From Bdellovibrionales bacterium (lineage in GTDB: Bacteria > Bdellovibrionota > Bacteriovoracia > Bacteriovoracales > Bacteriovoracaceae): a stretch of DNA of 39,710 nucleotides. The notes beneath the pieces were generated by a model. That model was given only the letters and a program-made list of their open reading frames with translations, was not told the DNA's origin and searched no databases. Shown here piece by piece: positions 25,044 to 34,285 of this stretch. A program made the translations under genes and the position numbers. The DNA is taken from contig DAOWEO010000119.1 in assembly GCA_030638415.1 (NCBI GenBank), positions 1 to 39,710 on the forward strand, given 5' to 3'. Every line of letters starts with the position of its first letter. Position 1 is the stretch's first letter.

Positions 25044-26135
25044 TTAATCTAAAATATAATAGAGTGGATCAACAGGAATACCATTTATCCGAATTTCATA
25101 GTGAAGGTGTGGACCTGTTGAGTATCCAGTATTACCAACTTCTGCAATTAAATCACCACGTGCTAGATGGATACCTTTTTTTACTTTTAGCTCTTTAGCA
25201 TGAGCATAAATTGTTTCTAAGCCATAGCCGTGGTCAATGGATAGCGTTTTTCCAAATCCTGGCTTCGTTCCTGAATAGATCACAATACCATCTGCAGGAG
25301 CATAAATGGGAGTACCAGGGGTCGCACCCAAATCAAGCCCCTCGTGCATTTTTAAGCGTCCTGAGTAGGGGCTAATTCGCGGACCATAGTAACTGGTAAT
25401 CCATCCTCTTGTCGGCATCAAGGTTGGAGTTGAACGTAAAAAAGAGTCTCGGTCGAGTAACTTTTGGTCAATAAGTGCTAGTTGAATTTCTAGATTTCTT
25501 GATTTTTTTTGGTTCACTTCAAAAAGGTAGTCAATATGAGCAAATGTATCTGCTAGTTTAAAACTTTTTTGGGTTAATGCGGACCACTCTTTAGTGTAGT
25601 TATATCCTGTTGTTAAGCCGAAGTTTGCAGCAATTTTCTGTTCATAGAGTGTTTTATACTCTTTATATTCGTCTGACTGTTTATATTCACCCTGAGTCGG
25701 TGAAAGTATTTTTTTAGATGTAGGTTTATCTGGAGCTAGGTTTTGAGGATTAGCCTTTTTTAAATTATCTTTTAGCTCTTGTTGGGTTGGTAACGTAACT
25801 GGGCTAAGGTCATCACGTAAGCTATAAGTTAAACCTGTAATTGTTTTCAGTTTGGTTTCTAGAGTTTTAATTCTATCGAGGTCGTGAGTTAATGTATTAA
25901 TTTTAATTTGGAAAAGTTGAAATTGTTCTTTTAGTTGTTTGTTCTCAAGGCTCAGATGTTTATTTTTATAGAGTTCTCGCAAGATGTTTACATAGTCATA
26001 TCCTAGAACTGCTATAAGTGAGATAAATAGGATTGAGAGTAGTAAAATAGTTCTGTAAGCGATGACTGGAATACGAAATGTTTTGATTCCTTTCCCTTTT
26101 GTCGGCACAACCATAATTGTCAAATACTTATTCAA
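25044..26135 (-). CDS. Membrane-anchored M23 (LytM) metallopeptidase
   Basis: Envelope peptidoglycan endopeptidase or LytM regulator. One N-terminal membrane segment (about 25-48) is followed by a coiled coil (about 55-100), a linker and the M23 domain. Zn ligands are present: His264 and Asp268 (HEGLDLG) and His345 of HLHYE, with His312 (YAHA) as further active-site residue. It therefore looks catalytically competent, unlike the degenerate EnvC/NlpD type. Translation starts at TTG with AAGGAG about 9 bases upstream. It is 18 bases before secA, so the two are very probably co-transcribed. Possible roles are cell division, wall remodelling or, in a predator, prey-wall modification; only the first two follow from family knowledge. 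Confidence 0.93.
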   Translation of the reverse strand: MNKYLTIMVVPTKGKGIKTFRIPVIAYRTILLLSILFISLIAVLGYDYVNILRELYKNKHLSLENKQLKEQFQLFQIKINTLTHDLDRIKTLETKLKTITGLTYSLRDDLSPVTLPTQQELKDNLKKANPQNLAPDKPTSKKILSPTQGEYKQSDEYKEYKTLYEQKIAANFGLTTGYNYTKEWSALTQKSFKLADTFAHIDYLFEVNQKKSRNLEIQLALIDQKLLDRDSFLRSTPTLMPTRGWITSYYGPRISPYSGRLKMHEGLDLGATPGTPIYAPADGIVIYSGTKPGFGKTLSIDHGYGLETIYAHAKELKVKKGIHLARGDLIAEVGNTGYSTGPHLHYEIRINGIPVDPLYYILD

Positions 26136-26224
26136 AAAAAATACTCCTTTATTTTTTATATAATGATAATAGTCTATGCAAGAATTACGGCCTTGGCAAT
26201 TTGATTCTTAAGAATTTCACAGCT

Positions 26225-26968
26225 TTACATTGCTATGGCCATCACGACAGATACATTGTCTTTGCCACCATTATTGAGTGCTAACTGTACAAGTTGGTCC
26301 ACTGTTGCATCAAGGTCATGTTGGGTAGACGATTCTGGATTGCTAATATTCTTATTTATGATAGCAAGGATATCTTCATCATTGACTTCGCCATGAAGAC
26401 CGTCAGAACAGAGTAGAAAAACATCATTACGTTTTACTTTATATGTGAAGACATCAACCTCGACGTCATCTTCATAACCAACAGTTCGCACTAAAATATT
26501 TTTCATTTTATCTAAGTGGGCTTCATCGCGGTTATATATTCCCATATTTAGCTTTTCGTGTACCAATGAGTGGTCACGACTTAGTTGAAATAATTTGTGA
26601 TGACTAATTAGGTATGCTCGTGAGTCACCAACATTGCCAATATAAAGACTGTTACCACGAAAATAAAAGAGAACTACAGTTGTACCCATTCCTTTTAAGC
26701 TTTCGTCTTGCATAGCACGTTTTAAGATTGCTTTATTAGCATATTGAATTGCTTTAGAAGTTGATTCGATAGGGTCATTAGAGAAGTGGCTTAGTAAAAA
26801 TTCTGGAGTAAATTTGACGGACATTGCTGATGCAATATCTCCACCGTTATGGCCTCCCATGCCATCTGCCACAATAAAAAGATTTTTTTGTGGATTTAGA
26901 TATATGGAGTCCTGATTTGTCTTTCTGACGCATCCTATATTAGTCTTTCCTGAACTTAAAATTGGCAT
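26225..26968 (-). CDS. PP2C-type Ser/Thr protein phosphatase
   Basis: Metal-dependent phosphatase that removes phosphate from Ser/Thr. Motifs are in order: KTNQDS, the metal-binding VADGMGGHNGGDIAS, GTTVV, NVGDSRAYLI, SRDHSLV, CSDGLHGEV and GGKDNVSVV. 247 residues is standard for the soluble bacterial Stp/PrpC type; no membrane anchor. AAGGAT lies before the ATG and a strong promoter further upstream. It is divergent from prkA, a Ser/Thr kinase gene, across a 220-bp region, which suggests linked control of phosphorylation and dephosphorylation. The M23 gene starts 89 bases downstream and could be in the same transcript. Confidence 0.96.
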   Translation of the reverse strand: MPILSSGKTNIGCVRKTNQDSIYLNPQKNLFIVADGMGGHNGGDIASAMSVKFTPEFLLSHFSNDPIESTSKAIQYANKAILKRAMQDESLKGMGTTVVLFYFRGNSLYIGNVGDSRAYLISHHKLFQLSRDHSLVHEKLNMGIYNRDEAHLDKMKNILVRTVGYEDDVEVDVFTYKVKRNDVFLLCSDGLHGEVNDEDILAIINKNISNPESSTQHDLDATVDQLVQLALNNGGKDNVSVVMAIAM

Positions 26969-26998
26969 AATTATCCTTAATTATCTAATAATACAATT

Positions 26999-27028
26999 AT
27001 TATCTATTTGTCGGATGATTATTGTCAA
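26999..27028 (-). promoter_or_regulatory. Sigma-70 promoter for the PP2C phosphatase
   Basis: Minus strand: perfect TTGACA (27028-27023), an 18-base spacer and GATAAT (27004-26999), about 30 bases before the ATG at 26968. Confidence 0.55.
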
Positions 27029-27057
27029 GCGAAACGATAAGGCATCGGGCTGAAGTG

Positions 27058-27073
27058 TTTTACTCAAGTAAAA
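27058..27073. promoter_or_regulatory. Palindrome between divergent PP2C and prkA promoters
   Basis: TTTTACTCAAGTAAAA: 7-bp arms TTTTACT/AGTAAAA separated by CA. It lies 30 bases beyond the phosphatase -35 box and 48 bases before the putative prkA -35 box, a suitable place for a shared regulator. No T run, so it is not an obvious terminator. Confidence 0.35.
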
Positions 27074-27120
27074 ATAAATATAATAAGCATTATCATTTTT
27101 TTTTCACCACCGATAAGATT

Positions 27121-27148
27121 TTGTTATTCTGTTATTTAGGGTTAAACT
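27121..27148 (+). promoter_or_regulatory. Weak candidate promoter for the prkA operon
   Basis: TTGTTA (27121-27126), a 16-base spacer and TAAACT (27143-27148); each matches 4 of 6 bases. It lies 41 bases before the ATG. Another sigma factor may be used instead. Confidence 0.25.
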
Positions 27149-27188
27149 ATTAAGAGTACAAGGAATTAGTACATCTCATGGAGGTAGA

Positions 27189-29246
27189 ATGAGTAATTTA
27201 GATATTAATAAATTTGTTCGCGATCATTACAAAATTGAAGACTTTTCTCACTTGAACTGGGAAGGGAGTTTTCAAGATTATGTTAATTTAGTTATTGGCA
27301 ATCCCGCTGTCTCTAGAAATGCATTTCAACGTGTGCACGATATGATTATGTCGTATGGGGAGACAAATTATACTGAATATAAAAAAGAAATTACCCGCTA
27401 TACATTTTTTGATGACCCGATGGAAAATGGTAAAGATGCCATTTTTGGTATTGATGTTCATTTAATGAAGCTAGTTAATTTCTTTAAATCTGCTGCTGCT
27501 GGATATGGTGCTGAAAAGCGTATCCTACTTTTACATGGTCCAGTAGGATCTGCAAAATCATCAGTTGCTAGACTGTTAAAAAAAGGGTTAGAGCAATATT
27601 CTAAAAGTGACGAAGGAGCCCTTTATACTTTTGAATGGTTTGATGAGCAAGAGACAGATATTTTAGGAGGACAAAAGATTTTTGCCTCTCCTATGCATGA
27701 AGATCCCTTAAAGCTTATTCCATTACAGGTTCGCGAAGAATTTTTAGCCGCGATTAATAAGGGTAAAAAAGGAAGTTTTAAAGTTCGTATAAAAGGTGAA
27801 GTGTGTCCTGCAGATCGTTTTATTTTTAATGAGTATATGAAAAAATATGAAGGTGACTGGACTCAAGTCATGAAGCACATTAGAGTTAAACGCTTTGTGC
27901 TTTCAGAGAAAGATCGACTGGGTATTGGAACTTTTCAACCTAAAGATGAAAAAAATCAAGACTCAACAGAACTAACTGGTGATATTAACTATAGAAAAAT
28001 TGCTCTTTATGGATCCGATTCTGATCCTCGTGCTTTTAATTTTGATGGAGAATTTAATATTGCCAATCGTGGTATTGTTGAATTTATAGAAATGCTAAAG
28101 CTTGATGTTGCATTTTTATATGACCTCCTAGGTGCTAGTCAAGAGCAGAGTGTTAAACCAAAGAAATTCGCTCAAACCGATATTGATGAAGTTATTTTAG
28201 GCCATACGAATGAGCCCGAATATCGTAAACTGCAAAGTAATGAGTTTATGGAAGCACTTCGTGATAGGACTGTTAAAATTGATGTTCCGTACATTACACG
28301 GTTGGATAATGAAGTAAAAATATATCAAAAAGATTTTAATGCAGAGAAAATTCCTCATATTCATATTGCTCCTCATACCATTGAGATGGCATCTACATGG
28401 TCGATTCTAACTAGATTAGAGGAACCAAAAAAAGCTGATTTAACCAGATTGCAAAAATTGAAGTTGTATAATGGAAAAACTCTTCCAGGATATAACGAAG
28501 ATAATGTAAAGGAGCTGCGTAAAGAGGCTATTCGTGAAGGGTTAGAAGGAATTTCTCCTCGTTATATTCAAGATAAAATTTCGAATGCACTTGTTAAGCA
28601 TGGTCACATTGGTTGCCTAAATCCTTTTATGGTATTTAATGAATTAGAGGGGGGACTTAAGCATCATGCTCTGATTAATTCTCCAGAACAAGCAATGCTC
28701 TTTAAGGAAATGCTGGCAATTGCCAGACAGGAGTATGAAGATATTGTAAAAAATGATGTGCAAAAAGCAATTAGCGTCGACGAGACGGCCATTCAGACTT
28801 TATGTGCAAACTATATCGACAATGTAAAAGCTTACACTCAAAAAGAAAAAATCCGTAATAAATATTCAAATCGTTTAGAAGATGCTGATGAAAGGTTCAT
28901 GCGTTCTATTGAAGAAAAAATTGATATTCCAGAATCTCGGAAGGATGATTTTAGACGTGAAATAATGAATTACATTGGAGCGTTAGCGATAGAAGGAAAG
29001 CAGTTTGATTTTAAGATGAATGAGCGCTTGCATCGTGCATTAGAGCTTAAGTTGTTTGAAGATCAGAAAGATTCTATCAAGCTGACAACAATTATTTCAA
29101 AAGTTGTAGACAAAGAGACTCAAGAGAAAATTGATGTTGTAAAATCACGCTTGATCAAAAACTTTGGTTATTGTGAACTTTGTGCAACTGATGCACTAAA
29201 TTTTGTCGCTTCTATTTTTGCAAAGGGTGACTCGGCTAAGAGTTAG
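27189..29246 (+). CDS. prkA: PrkA-family Ser/Thr kinase / AAA+ protein
   Basis: Homologue of Bacillus PrkA and E. coli YeaG, cytoplasmic AAA+ proteins with reported Ser/Thr kinase activity in stress and starvation. The length of 685 residues is standard for PrkA. The N-terminal AAA+ domain has Walker A GPVGSAKS (117-124), followed by family segments such as [27 protein letters not shown] and [20 protein letters not shown]. The C-terminal PrkA domain ends near [22 protein letters not shown] gives strong initiation. It is first of three closely spaced genes, 14 bases before the yeaH-like gene. It is divergent from a PP2C phosphatase gene. Confidence 0.96.
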   Translation: MSNLDINKFVRDHYKIEDFSHLNWEGSFQDYVNLVIGNPAVSRNAFQRVHDMIMSYGETNYTEYKKEITRYTFFDDPMENGKDAIFGIDVHLMKLVNFFKSAAAGYGAEKRILLLHGPVGSAKSSVARLLKKGLEQYSKSDEGALYTFEWFDEQETDILGGQKIFASPMHEDPLKLIPLQVREEFLAAINKGKKGSFKVRIKGEVCPADRFIFNEYMKKYEGDWTQVMKHIRVKRFVLSEKDRLGIGTFQPKDEKNQDSTELTGDINYRKIALYGSDSDPRAFNFDGEFNIANRGIVEFIEMLKLDVAFLYDLLGASQEQSVKPKKFAQTDIDEVILGHTNEPEYRKLQSNEFMEALRDRTVKIDVPYITRLDNEVKIYQKDFNAEKIPHIHIAPHTIEMASTWSILTRLEEPKKADLTRLQKLKLYNGKTLPGYNEDNVKELRKEAIREGLEGISPRYIQDKISNALVKHGHIGCLNPFMVFNELEGGLKHHALINSPEQAMLFKEMLAIARQEYEDIVKNDVQKAISVDETAIQTLCANYIDNVKAYTQKEKIRNKYSNRLEDADERFMRSIEEKIDIPESRKDDFRREIMNYIGALAIEGKQFDFKMNERLHRALELKLFEDQKDSIKLTTIISKVVDKETQEKIDVVKSRLIKNFGYCELCATDALNFVASIFAKGDSAKS

Positions 29247-29260
29247 ATAAAGGATTTATA

Positions 29261-30376
29261 ATGGATCATCCTATAAAAAGAGATCATGCCCGTTTTAAGA
29301 AAATAGTGAAAGGAAAAATTCGCGCTAACTTAAGACGGTTTGTCTCACAGGGAGAAATGCCTATTCCGAAAGGAGATGGGACTTTTAAAATTCCTATGCC
29401 GTCAATTGAAACTCCTCGTTTTCGCTTTGGTAGTGAAGAGCAAGGGGGAGTGGGACAGGGTGATGGAGAACCAGGCGATCCTGTCGATGGGGAACCGGGA
29501 GAAGGTGAGCCTGGAGAAGGTGAAGTCGGTGAAGGTGAAGGAAAAAAATCTTTAGAAGTTGATGTTAGTTTAGATGAGTTAGCCTCTATTTTAGGAGAAG
29601 AGCTCGAGTTACCAAACATTGAACCGAAAGGTAAAAAAACAATGGAGTCGGTAACCGAGCGGTATACCAGCATTGGTAGTACTGGTCCTGACTCTTTACG
29701 CCATTTTAAGCGTACTTACCGTGAAGCACTAAAACGCCAAGTTAGTGTTGGTACCTACGATCCAGAAAATCCCATAATAATTCCTGTACGTAGAGATTTT
29801 CGTTATCGTAGTGCAAATTCCAAAGTTGAGTATGAAAACTCTGCGGTTGTTATCTATATGATGGATGTATCAGGATCAATGGGTGACGAGCAAAAAGAAA
29901 TTGTTCGTACAGAGAGTTTTTGGATTAATCTATGGTTAAAATCTCAGTATAAAGATATTGAAGTTCGCTATATTATTCATGATGCAACAGCTAAAGAGGT
30001 AGATGAAAAAACTTTTTTTAGTACCCGTGAAAGTGGTGGCACCTTGATCTCATCTGCATTTAAAGTATGTCAGGATATTATTGAAAAAGATTACAATCCA
30101 GAAGAGTGGAATATATACCCTTTTCATTTTTCAGATGGAGACAACTGGTCTGCTGATGATACAAAAATGTGTTTGGATCTTTTAGATAATGTACTTCTTC
30201 CTGCGTCAAATATGTTTTGTTATGGACAGGTTGAAAGTCGTTATGGATCGGGACAATTTTATAAGGACCTTAGCGAAAAATATGGTGAATCCTCTGATGA
30301 AATTATTTTAAGTAAAATAAAAGATAAAGATGCCATCATGGATTCCATTAAAGATTTCTTAGGCAAAGGTAATTAA
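29261..30376 (+). CDS. yeaH: YeaH/YhbH (UPF0229) family protein with VWA-like domain
   Basis: Conserved partner of prkA and spoVR in many bacteria; molecular function unsettled. 371 residues. The N-terminal region is basic ([16 protein letters not shown]). A Gly/Glu/Pro-rich stretch (62-94) follows, with near repeats of GEPGEGE, probably a flexible linker. The C-terminal half contains a von Willebrand A-like fold with a MIDAS-type DVSGSMG (Asp202, Ser204, Ser206), then [15 protein letters not shown] and [14 protein letters not shown]. It is 14 bases after prkA and 24 before spoVR. Its acidic linker varies among relatives by my recollection. Confidence 0.94.
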   Translation: MDHPIKRDHARFKKIVKGKIRANLRRFVSQGEMPIPKGDGTFKIPMPSIETPRFRFGSEEQGGVGQGDGEPGDPVDGEPGEGEPGEGEVGEGEGKKSLEVDVSLDELASILGEELELPNIEPKGKKTMESVTERYTSIGSTGPDSLRHFKRTYREALKRQVSVGTYDPENPIIIPVRRDFRYRSANSKVEYENSAVVIYMMDVSGSMGDEQKEIVRTESFWINLWLKSQYKDIEVRYIIHDATAKEVDEKTFFSTRESGGTLISSAFKVCQDIIEKDYNPEEWNIYPFHFSDGDNWSADDTKMCLDLLDNVLLPASNMFCYGQVESRYGSGQFYKDLSEKYGESSDEIILSKIKDKDAIMDSIKDFLGKGN

Positions 30377-30400
30377 ACTAAAGAACAAGGAAATGCATTT

Positions 30401-31894
30401 ATGCAACGAACAAAACCAATCAGTGGTGAGTTATTAAAAATTCGTGATGAAGTTTTGCAGTATGCTCTTGATTATGGGCTGGATTTTTATCCAGTTGTTT
30501 TTGAGATGTGTGATTATGATACAATTAATATCTTAGCTTCTCAGGGGGGATTCCCTGCAAGATATCCACACTGGCGTTTTGGTATGGATTACGATTCGAT
30601 GTCTAAAAATTATAGATTTGGTATGATGAGAATTTATGAAATGGTTATTAATAATGATCCCGTGTATGCCTATTTATTAAATGTTAATAAAACAGTTGAT
30701 CAAAAAACAGTGATGGCACATGTTTATGGCCATGCTGATTTTTTTAAAAATAATGCGTATTTTTCTGGCACGGATAGAAATATGATTGACGTTATGGCAA
30801 ATCATGGAACAAAGGTGAGACGTTTTATGGACCGCTATGGTCAAGATAAAGTTGAAGAGTTTATTGATGTTGTGCTCTCTTTTGAAAACCTTTTAGACGT
30901 AAATCAACTATTTCAGTTGTCACCGATAAAAACAAAAGTTGATTTGACTAGTATGAAAGATGACATCGAAGATGGCGCTAGCTCTTCTCTAAAAACTTTT
31001 ATGCGTAGTAAGCAGAGAACTGAAAAGGCAGGTAAGAAAACAAAGTTAAAAAAAGATGTACGTGTTTTCGAAATAAATAATCTAGAGTTGCCTACATCCG
31101 ATATTATGAAGTTTTTAGCAGAAAATGCTCCAATTGAAGATTGGCAATCTGATATTATAAGTATTTTGCGTGAAGAAGCCTATTACTTTTTACCACAGCG
31201 TATGACAAAAATTATCAATGAGGGGTGGGCAAGTTATTGGCATTCGACAATTATGACTCAGAATGCTTTAAATGCGAGTGAGATAGTTGATTTTGCCGAT
31301 CATCATGCCGGTGTGATGGCAATGAGTAAACAAAATATTAATCCATATAAAATCGGTATTGAACTGTTGCGTGATATTGAGTTTCGTTGGAATACTGGTC
31401 GCTTTGGTAAAGAATATAATGAATGTGATGATCTGCACACCAAAGAAAATTGGGATAAAAAATTAGGGCTAGGCCGAGAAAAAATTTTTGAAGTTAGGCG
31501 TTCTCATAACGATCTAACTTTTATTGATGAGTTTTTTACCCAAGAATTTTGTCAGCGTCAGCAACTTTTTACATATGACTTTAATCCCCAGAGCCAACGA
31601 AATGAAATTTCTGAGAGAAGCTTTTTAGAGATAAAAGATAAACTACTAAACCAGTTAACTAATTTTGGTAATCCTGTTATAAATGTTGTTTCTGCTAATT
31701 ATAATAATCGTGGTGAAATGCTTATGCAGCATACACACTATGGGGTTGATTTAGATATGGGAAAAGCTGCCGAAACCATGCATAATATTTTTTTAGTGTG
31801 GAAGCGTCCTGTAAATCTTGAAACGATTGTTGAAGGAAAAAAATCTATCTATCACTTTGATGGTAAAGAACTTAAGGTTGCTACTGAAGCTTAA
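30401..31894 (+). CDS. spoVR: SpoVR family protein
   Basis: Homologue of Bacillus SpoVR and E. coli YcgB, cytoplasmic, about 500 residues, involved in spore cortex formation in Bacillus but widespread in non-sporing bacteria. Family segments include FYPVVFEMCDYDTINILASQ, GGFPARYPHWRFGMDYD, VNKTVDQKTVMAHVYGHADF, NEGWASYWHSTIMTQ and KIGIELLRDIEFRWNTGRFG. Third gene of the prkA-yeaH-spoVR unit with AAGG before the ATG. No sporulation genes are seen, so a stress or envelope role is more likely. It ends 8 bases from the convergent small lipoprotein gene, with no clear terminator between. Confidence 0.97.
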   Translation: MQRTKPISGELLKIRDEVLQYALDYGLDFYPVVFEMCDYDTINILASQGGFPARYPHWRFGMDYDSMSKNYRFGMMRIYEMVINNDPVYAYLLNVNKTVDQKTVMAHVYGHADFFKNNAYFSGTDRNMIDVMANHGTKVRRFMDRYGQDKVEEFIDVVLSFENLLDVNQLFQLSPIKTKVDLTSMKDDIEDGASSSLKTFMRSKQRTEKAGKKTKLKKDVRVFEINNLELPTSDIMKFLAENAPIEDWQSDIISILREEAYYFLPQRMTKIINEGWASYWHSTIMTQNALNASEIVDFADHHAGVMAMSKQNINPYKIGIELLRDIEFRWNTGRFGKEYNECDDLHTKENWDKKLGLGREKIFEVRRSHNDLTFIDEFFTQEFCQRQQLFTYDFNPQSQRNEISERSFLEIKDKLLNQLTNFGNPVINVVSANYNNRGEMLMQHTHYGVDLDMGKAAETMHNIFLVWKRPVNLETIVEGKKSIYHFDGKELKVATEA

Positions 31895-31901
31895 CAGATT
31901 G

Positions 31902-32246
31902 TTAAAACTTAATACTTTTTAAAGTCTCATTCAGTCCACGACGCTTTGTGGGATCGTTGACACCTGGACAAGTTGCTTTGTGGTAGGAAAATCGTTTTGT
32001 TTCATTGAAATAGTCCGCTGGACGTTGCTTTAAGTAGTACCATCCATTGTTATACCAACGCTGTAAGTGCAACTTGCCACTGCCTATTTTTGTAACTTTA
32101 AAAAAAATCCCATCGTTAGCCGCAAAGGACGCATATTGCTTGTCTGTCTCTTGTACACAGTCACCAGCTTTTAGACGAAGTTCACTCGATGGAGCACATG
32201 CCACCACAATGAATAATAAAAATAAAATATCAATTGTTTTTCTCAA
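31902..32246 (-). CDS. Small lipoprotein, unknown
   Basis: 114 residues with a lipoprotein signal peptide ending in VVAC (Cys17), then a mature part of 98 residues. Two further Cys (GDCVQETD and KATCPGVND) could form a disulfide. A beta-rich, aromatic middle (FKVTKIGSGKLHLQRWYNNGWYYLKQ) suggests a small barrel or SH3-like fold. No family assigned. It converges with spoVR and is divergent from the FecR-domain gene. Confidence 0.72.
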   Translation of the reverse strand: MRKTIDILFLLFIVVACAPSSELRLKAGDCVQETDKQYASFAANDGIFFKVTKIGSGKLHLQRWYNNGWYYLKQRPADYFNETKRFSYHKATCPGVNDPTKRRGLNETLKSIKF

Positions 32247-32315
32247 GTACTTTTCCTAAAGTTTAATTAACTTTAACTATAGAAGGGAATCGTAAGGAAG
32301 TAAATACTGCAAAGT

Positions 32316-32344
32316 TTGACTGTAAACTTATATTCGATGACAAT
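32316..32344 (+). promoter_or_regulatory. Sigma-70 promoter for the FecR-domain gene
   Basis: TTGACT (32316-32321), a 17-base spacer and GACAAT (32339-32344). The predicted transcript start near 32351 lies after the first in-frame ATG (32349), which supports the start at 32376. Confidence 0.5.
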
Positions 32345-32375
32345 ATGAGTGATCATCTTTTATCAGGAACTATCT

Positions 32376-34271
32376 ATGAAAAAACTTTATTGCAGTACTG
32401 CTTGTTTGATTTTATTATTTTCACAAGCTTCTTTTTCAAAAGTTAATATTGCGAAAATTGAAAAATTGAGAGGTATTGTAACAGTTTTATCTCCCGGTGC
32501 TCTACATGCACGCAAAGCAGTTAGAGGTGATCAATTAGTTGCTGACTCTTCGATCGTAACGAAACCTAGAAGTTTTGTAAAAGTACTTTATAATGATGGC
32601 TCAACTGTAAATCTTGGTCCTAAATCAAAAATAATTCTTGTTGAGATGCAAAAAGACACAGGGGTTGGTGTCATTTCTCTTTTAAAGGGAAAAATACGGG
32701 CTTCAATTAAAAAGAGAAAGAGTGGCCAGAGAAAAACAAAAAATAAATTTTTTGTAAAAACAAGGTCTGCAGCGCTAGGTGTTCGTGGTACGTCTTTTCA
32801 AATAACATACAATCCTGAAAATGATGCTACATCTTTATTAACTTTTGAAGGTAAAGTTGCGATGGTCAAAGTTGATGATCGGATCATTGAGAAACAAATT
32901 CAAGAGGTTGCTACTGATGAAGAACGTCAAGTACGAGATGAACAACTGCAAAAAATAAAAGATGATTGGCAAAGTCACAAAATATCGGCAAAAAATTTAG
33001 ATAAAATTTTAGATGCGAATGAAACAGTAGAAGTAAAGCCTGGTCAATACGCAGGAGTTATTGAAGGGCTTAAGAAAACATCTCTACCTGTCAAAATTTC
33101 TCCAAAGCAATACACGGTACTTTATTATAATAAAGACTTTCAAAAAGTAAGAAAAGGTAATGTCAAAACATTACTTAAGCAAGCAGACCAAGCAGCTCCC
33201 CTCGAAGGTCTAAATGATAAAGAAACAGGTGATTTTGCTCCTCGTGCAGGAGGCTTTTTAGATGCTAATTCCGGTTTGTATATTCCTCCTAAAAATACAA
33301 GTAAATTAAATAAAAAATTACAAGTTTATGAAGCAAAGAGTATTGGTAGTGTGGAGGAGAGTACTGGGAAATATATTGCTCCTGTTGGATTAAAGCTAGA
33401 TGCTAAACAAGGATTCGTTCTAGATAAAAAGTATCTTGCTGGGGAAGGCCAAATTGATAAAGCAAATCTATTGGTTATGAAAGAGAGTTTAAATCAGACT
33501 CTTGCAACAGATGTTATTTTAAAAGGGAGCCCTATCGCTCCTTCTATTCATGCTTTAACATATCCTGAGCTATTTCAAAAAGATACTTTAACCTATTCAT
33601 TCAGACCTCATGATTCAGTTTGGCATCTCAATAAAGTTGAGAGTAGTGATGTTGCTGCAAAAAGTATGGAAGGACACGAGCAGGTTATTCATAAGTTTGA
33701 ATGGCACCAGGTTACAGATGGTAATTGGCAAGTTTCCACGTCATTTTCACTTAAAAATAGTGATCAATATAAATTTGATACAGATGGGTTTTATAATATC
33801 TATTCTGATTCACATTATGGCGAAACTCTCTATGGCTTAGGTATATCTTTAAATTATTTAATGTCTATTGGTTCATTATTACAATTTGAGTTATCAGTTG
33901 ATCAGGATAATTACGTCGCATACTACTATGACTCATCAGACATGAGTTACTATCTTGAGTTAGAAAAAATAGCCTTGTTAAAAGTTATGGCATCCTATCA
34001 AAAACGTTTTTTACATTTTAAAAGATTTTTTATGGATGTAAATATTGGTCTAGGTGTGGCAAAATCTAAAGAACAAGGTCATTTTGAAATAAAACCCCAA
34101 TTCCTTTCACATTTAAAGCTTGGGTTTAACTATTGGCTTGGTCGCTCCTATACGCTTCGCTTGGGTTTATGGACTTCTTATCAGACGGGTAAAGTTGAGG
34201 GGGCTGTTGTTCCTGCTACTATTTCACGTGAGGATGGTGGTGCTGAATTTAATATGTCATTTATCTTCTAG
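32376..34271 (+). CDS. FecR-domain protein ending in a probable outer-membrane beta-barrel
   Basis: 631 residues from the ATG at 32376 (AGGAAC upstream; MKKLYCSTACLILLFSQASFS is a typical signal peptide). A longer frame opens at 32349, but the promoter position argues against it. A FecR domain lies at about 22-160: GIVTVLSPG, SFVKVLYNDGSTVNLGP, LLKGKIRA and SAALGVRGTSFQ. A linker follows with two copies of a motif about 45 residues apart, TGDFAPRAGGFLDANSGLY and TGKYIAPVGLKLDAKQGF. The last 200 residues alternate strands and end in ...FNMSFIF, the terminal Phe expected of outer-membrane barrels. It may be a surface or outer-membrane protein presenting a periplasmic FecR domain. No FecA or ECF sigma gene is adjacent, so iron signalling is not implied. 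Confidence 0.82.
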   Translation: MKKLYCSTACLILLFSQASFSKVNIAKIEKLRGIVTVLSPGALHARKAVRGDQLVADSSIVTKPRSFVKVLYNDGSTVNLGPKSKIILVEMQKDTGVGVISLLKGKIRASIKKRKSGQRKTKNKFFVKTRSAALGVRGTSFQITYNPENDATSLLTFEGKVAMVKVDDRIIEKQIQEVATDEERQVRDEQLQKIKDDWQSHKISAKNLDKILDANETVEVKPGQYAGVIEGLKKTSLPVKISPKQYTVLYYNKDFQKVRKGNVKTLLKQADQAAPLEGLNDKETGDFAPRAGGFLDANSGLYIPPKNTSKLNKKLQVYEAKSIGSVEESTGKYIAPVGLKLDAKQGFVLDKKYLAGEGQIDKANLLVMKESLNQTLATDVILKGSPIAPSIHALTYPELFQKDTLTYSFRPHDSVWHLNKVESSDVAAKSMEGHEQVIHKFEWHQVTDGNWQVSTSFSLKNSDQYKFDTDGFYNIYSDSHYGETLYGLGISLNYLMSIGSLLQFELSVDQDNYVAYYYDSSDMSYYLELEKIALLKVMASYQKRFLHFKRFFMDVNIGLGVAKSKEQGHFEIKPQFLSHLKLGFNYWLGRSYTLRLGLWTSYQTGKVEGAVVPATISREDGGAEFNMSFIF

Positions 34272-34285
34272 AGTACTTATTAAAC

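Noticed and set aside
26204..26215. 12-bp palindrome ATTCTTAAGAAT after the PP2C gene
   Set aside because: No loop or T run for a terminator and no clear promoter association; probably chance in AT-rich DNA.
27071..27095. Fur-box-like AT-rich repeat (ATAATAAGCATTAT) before prkA
   Set aside because: It does not keep the hexamer pattern of a Fur site, and AT-rich palindromes of this size are expected by chance here.
29284..29673. 129-aa Ser/Pro-rich minus-strand open frame
   Set aside because: Mirror of the Gly/Glu-rich linker of the yeaH-like gene; its low-complexity Pro/Ser composition follows from that repeat.
29261..31894. Idea that spoVR/prkA imply sporulation
   Set aside because: The prkA-yeaH-spoVR trio is common in non-sporing bacteria and no other sporulation gene is present.
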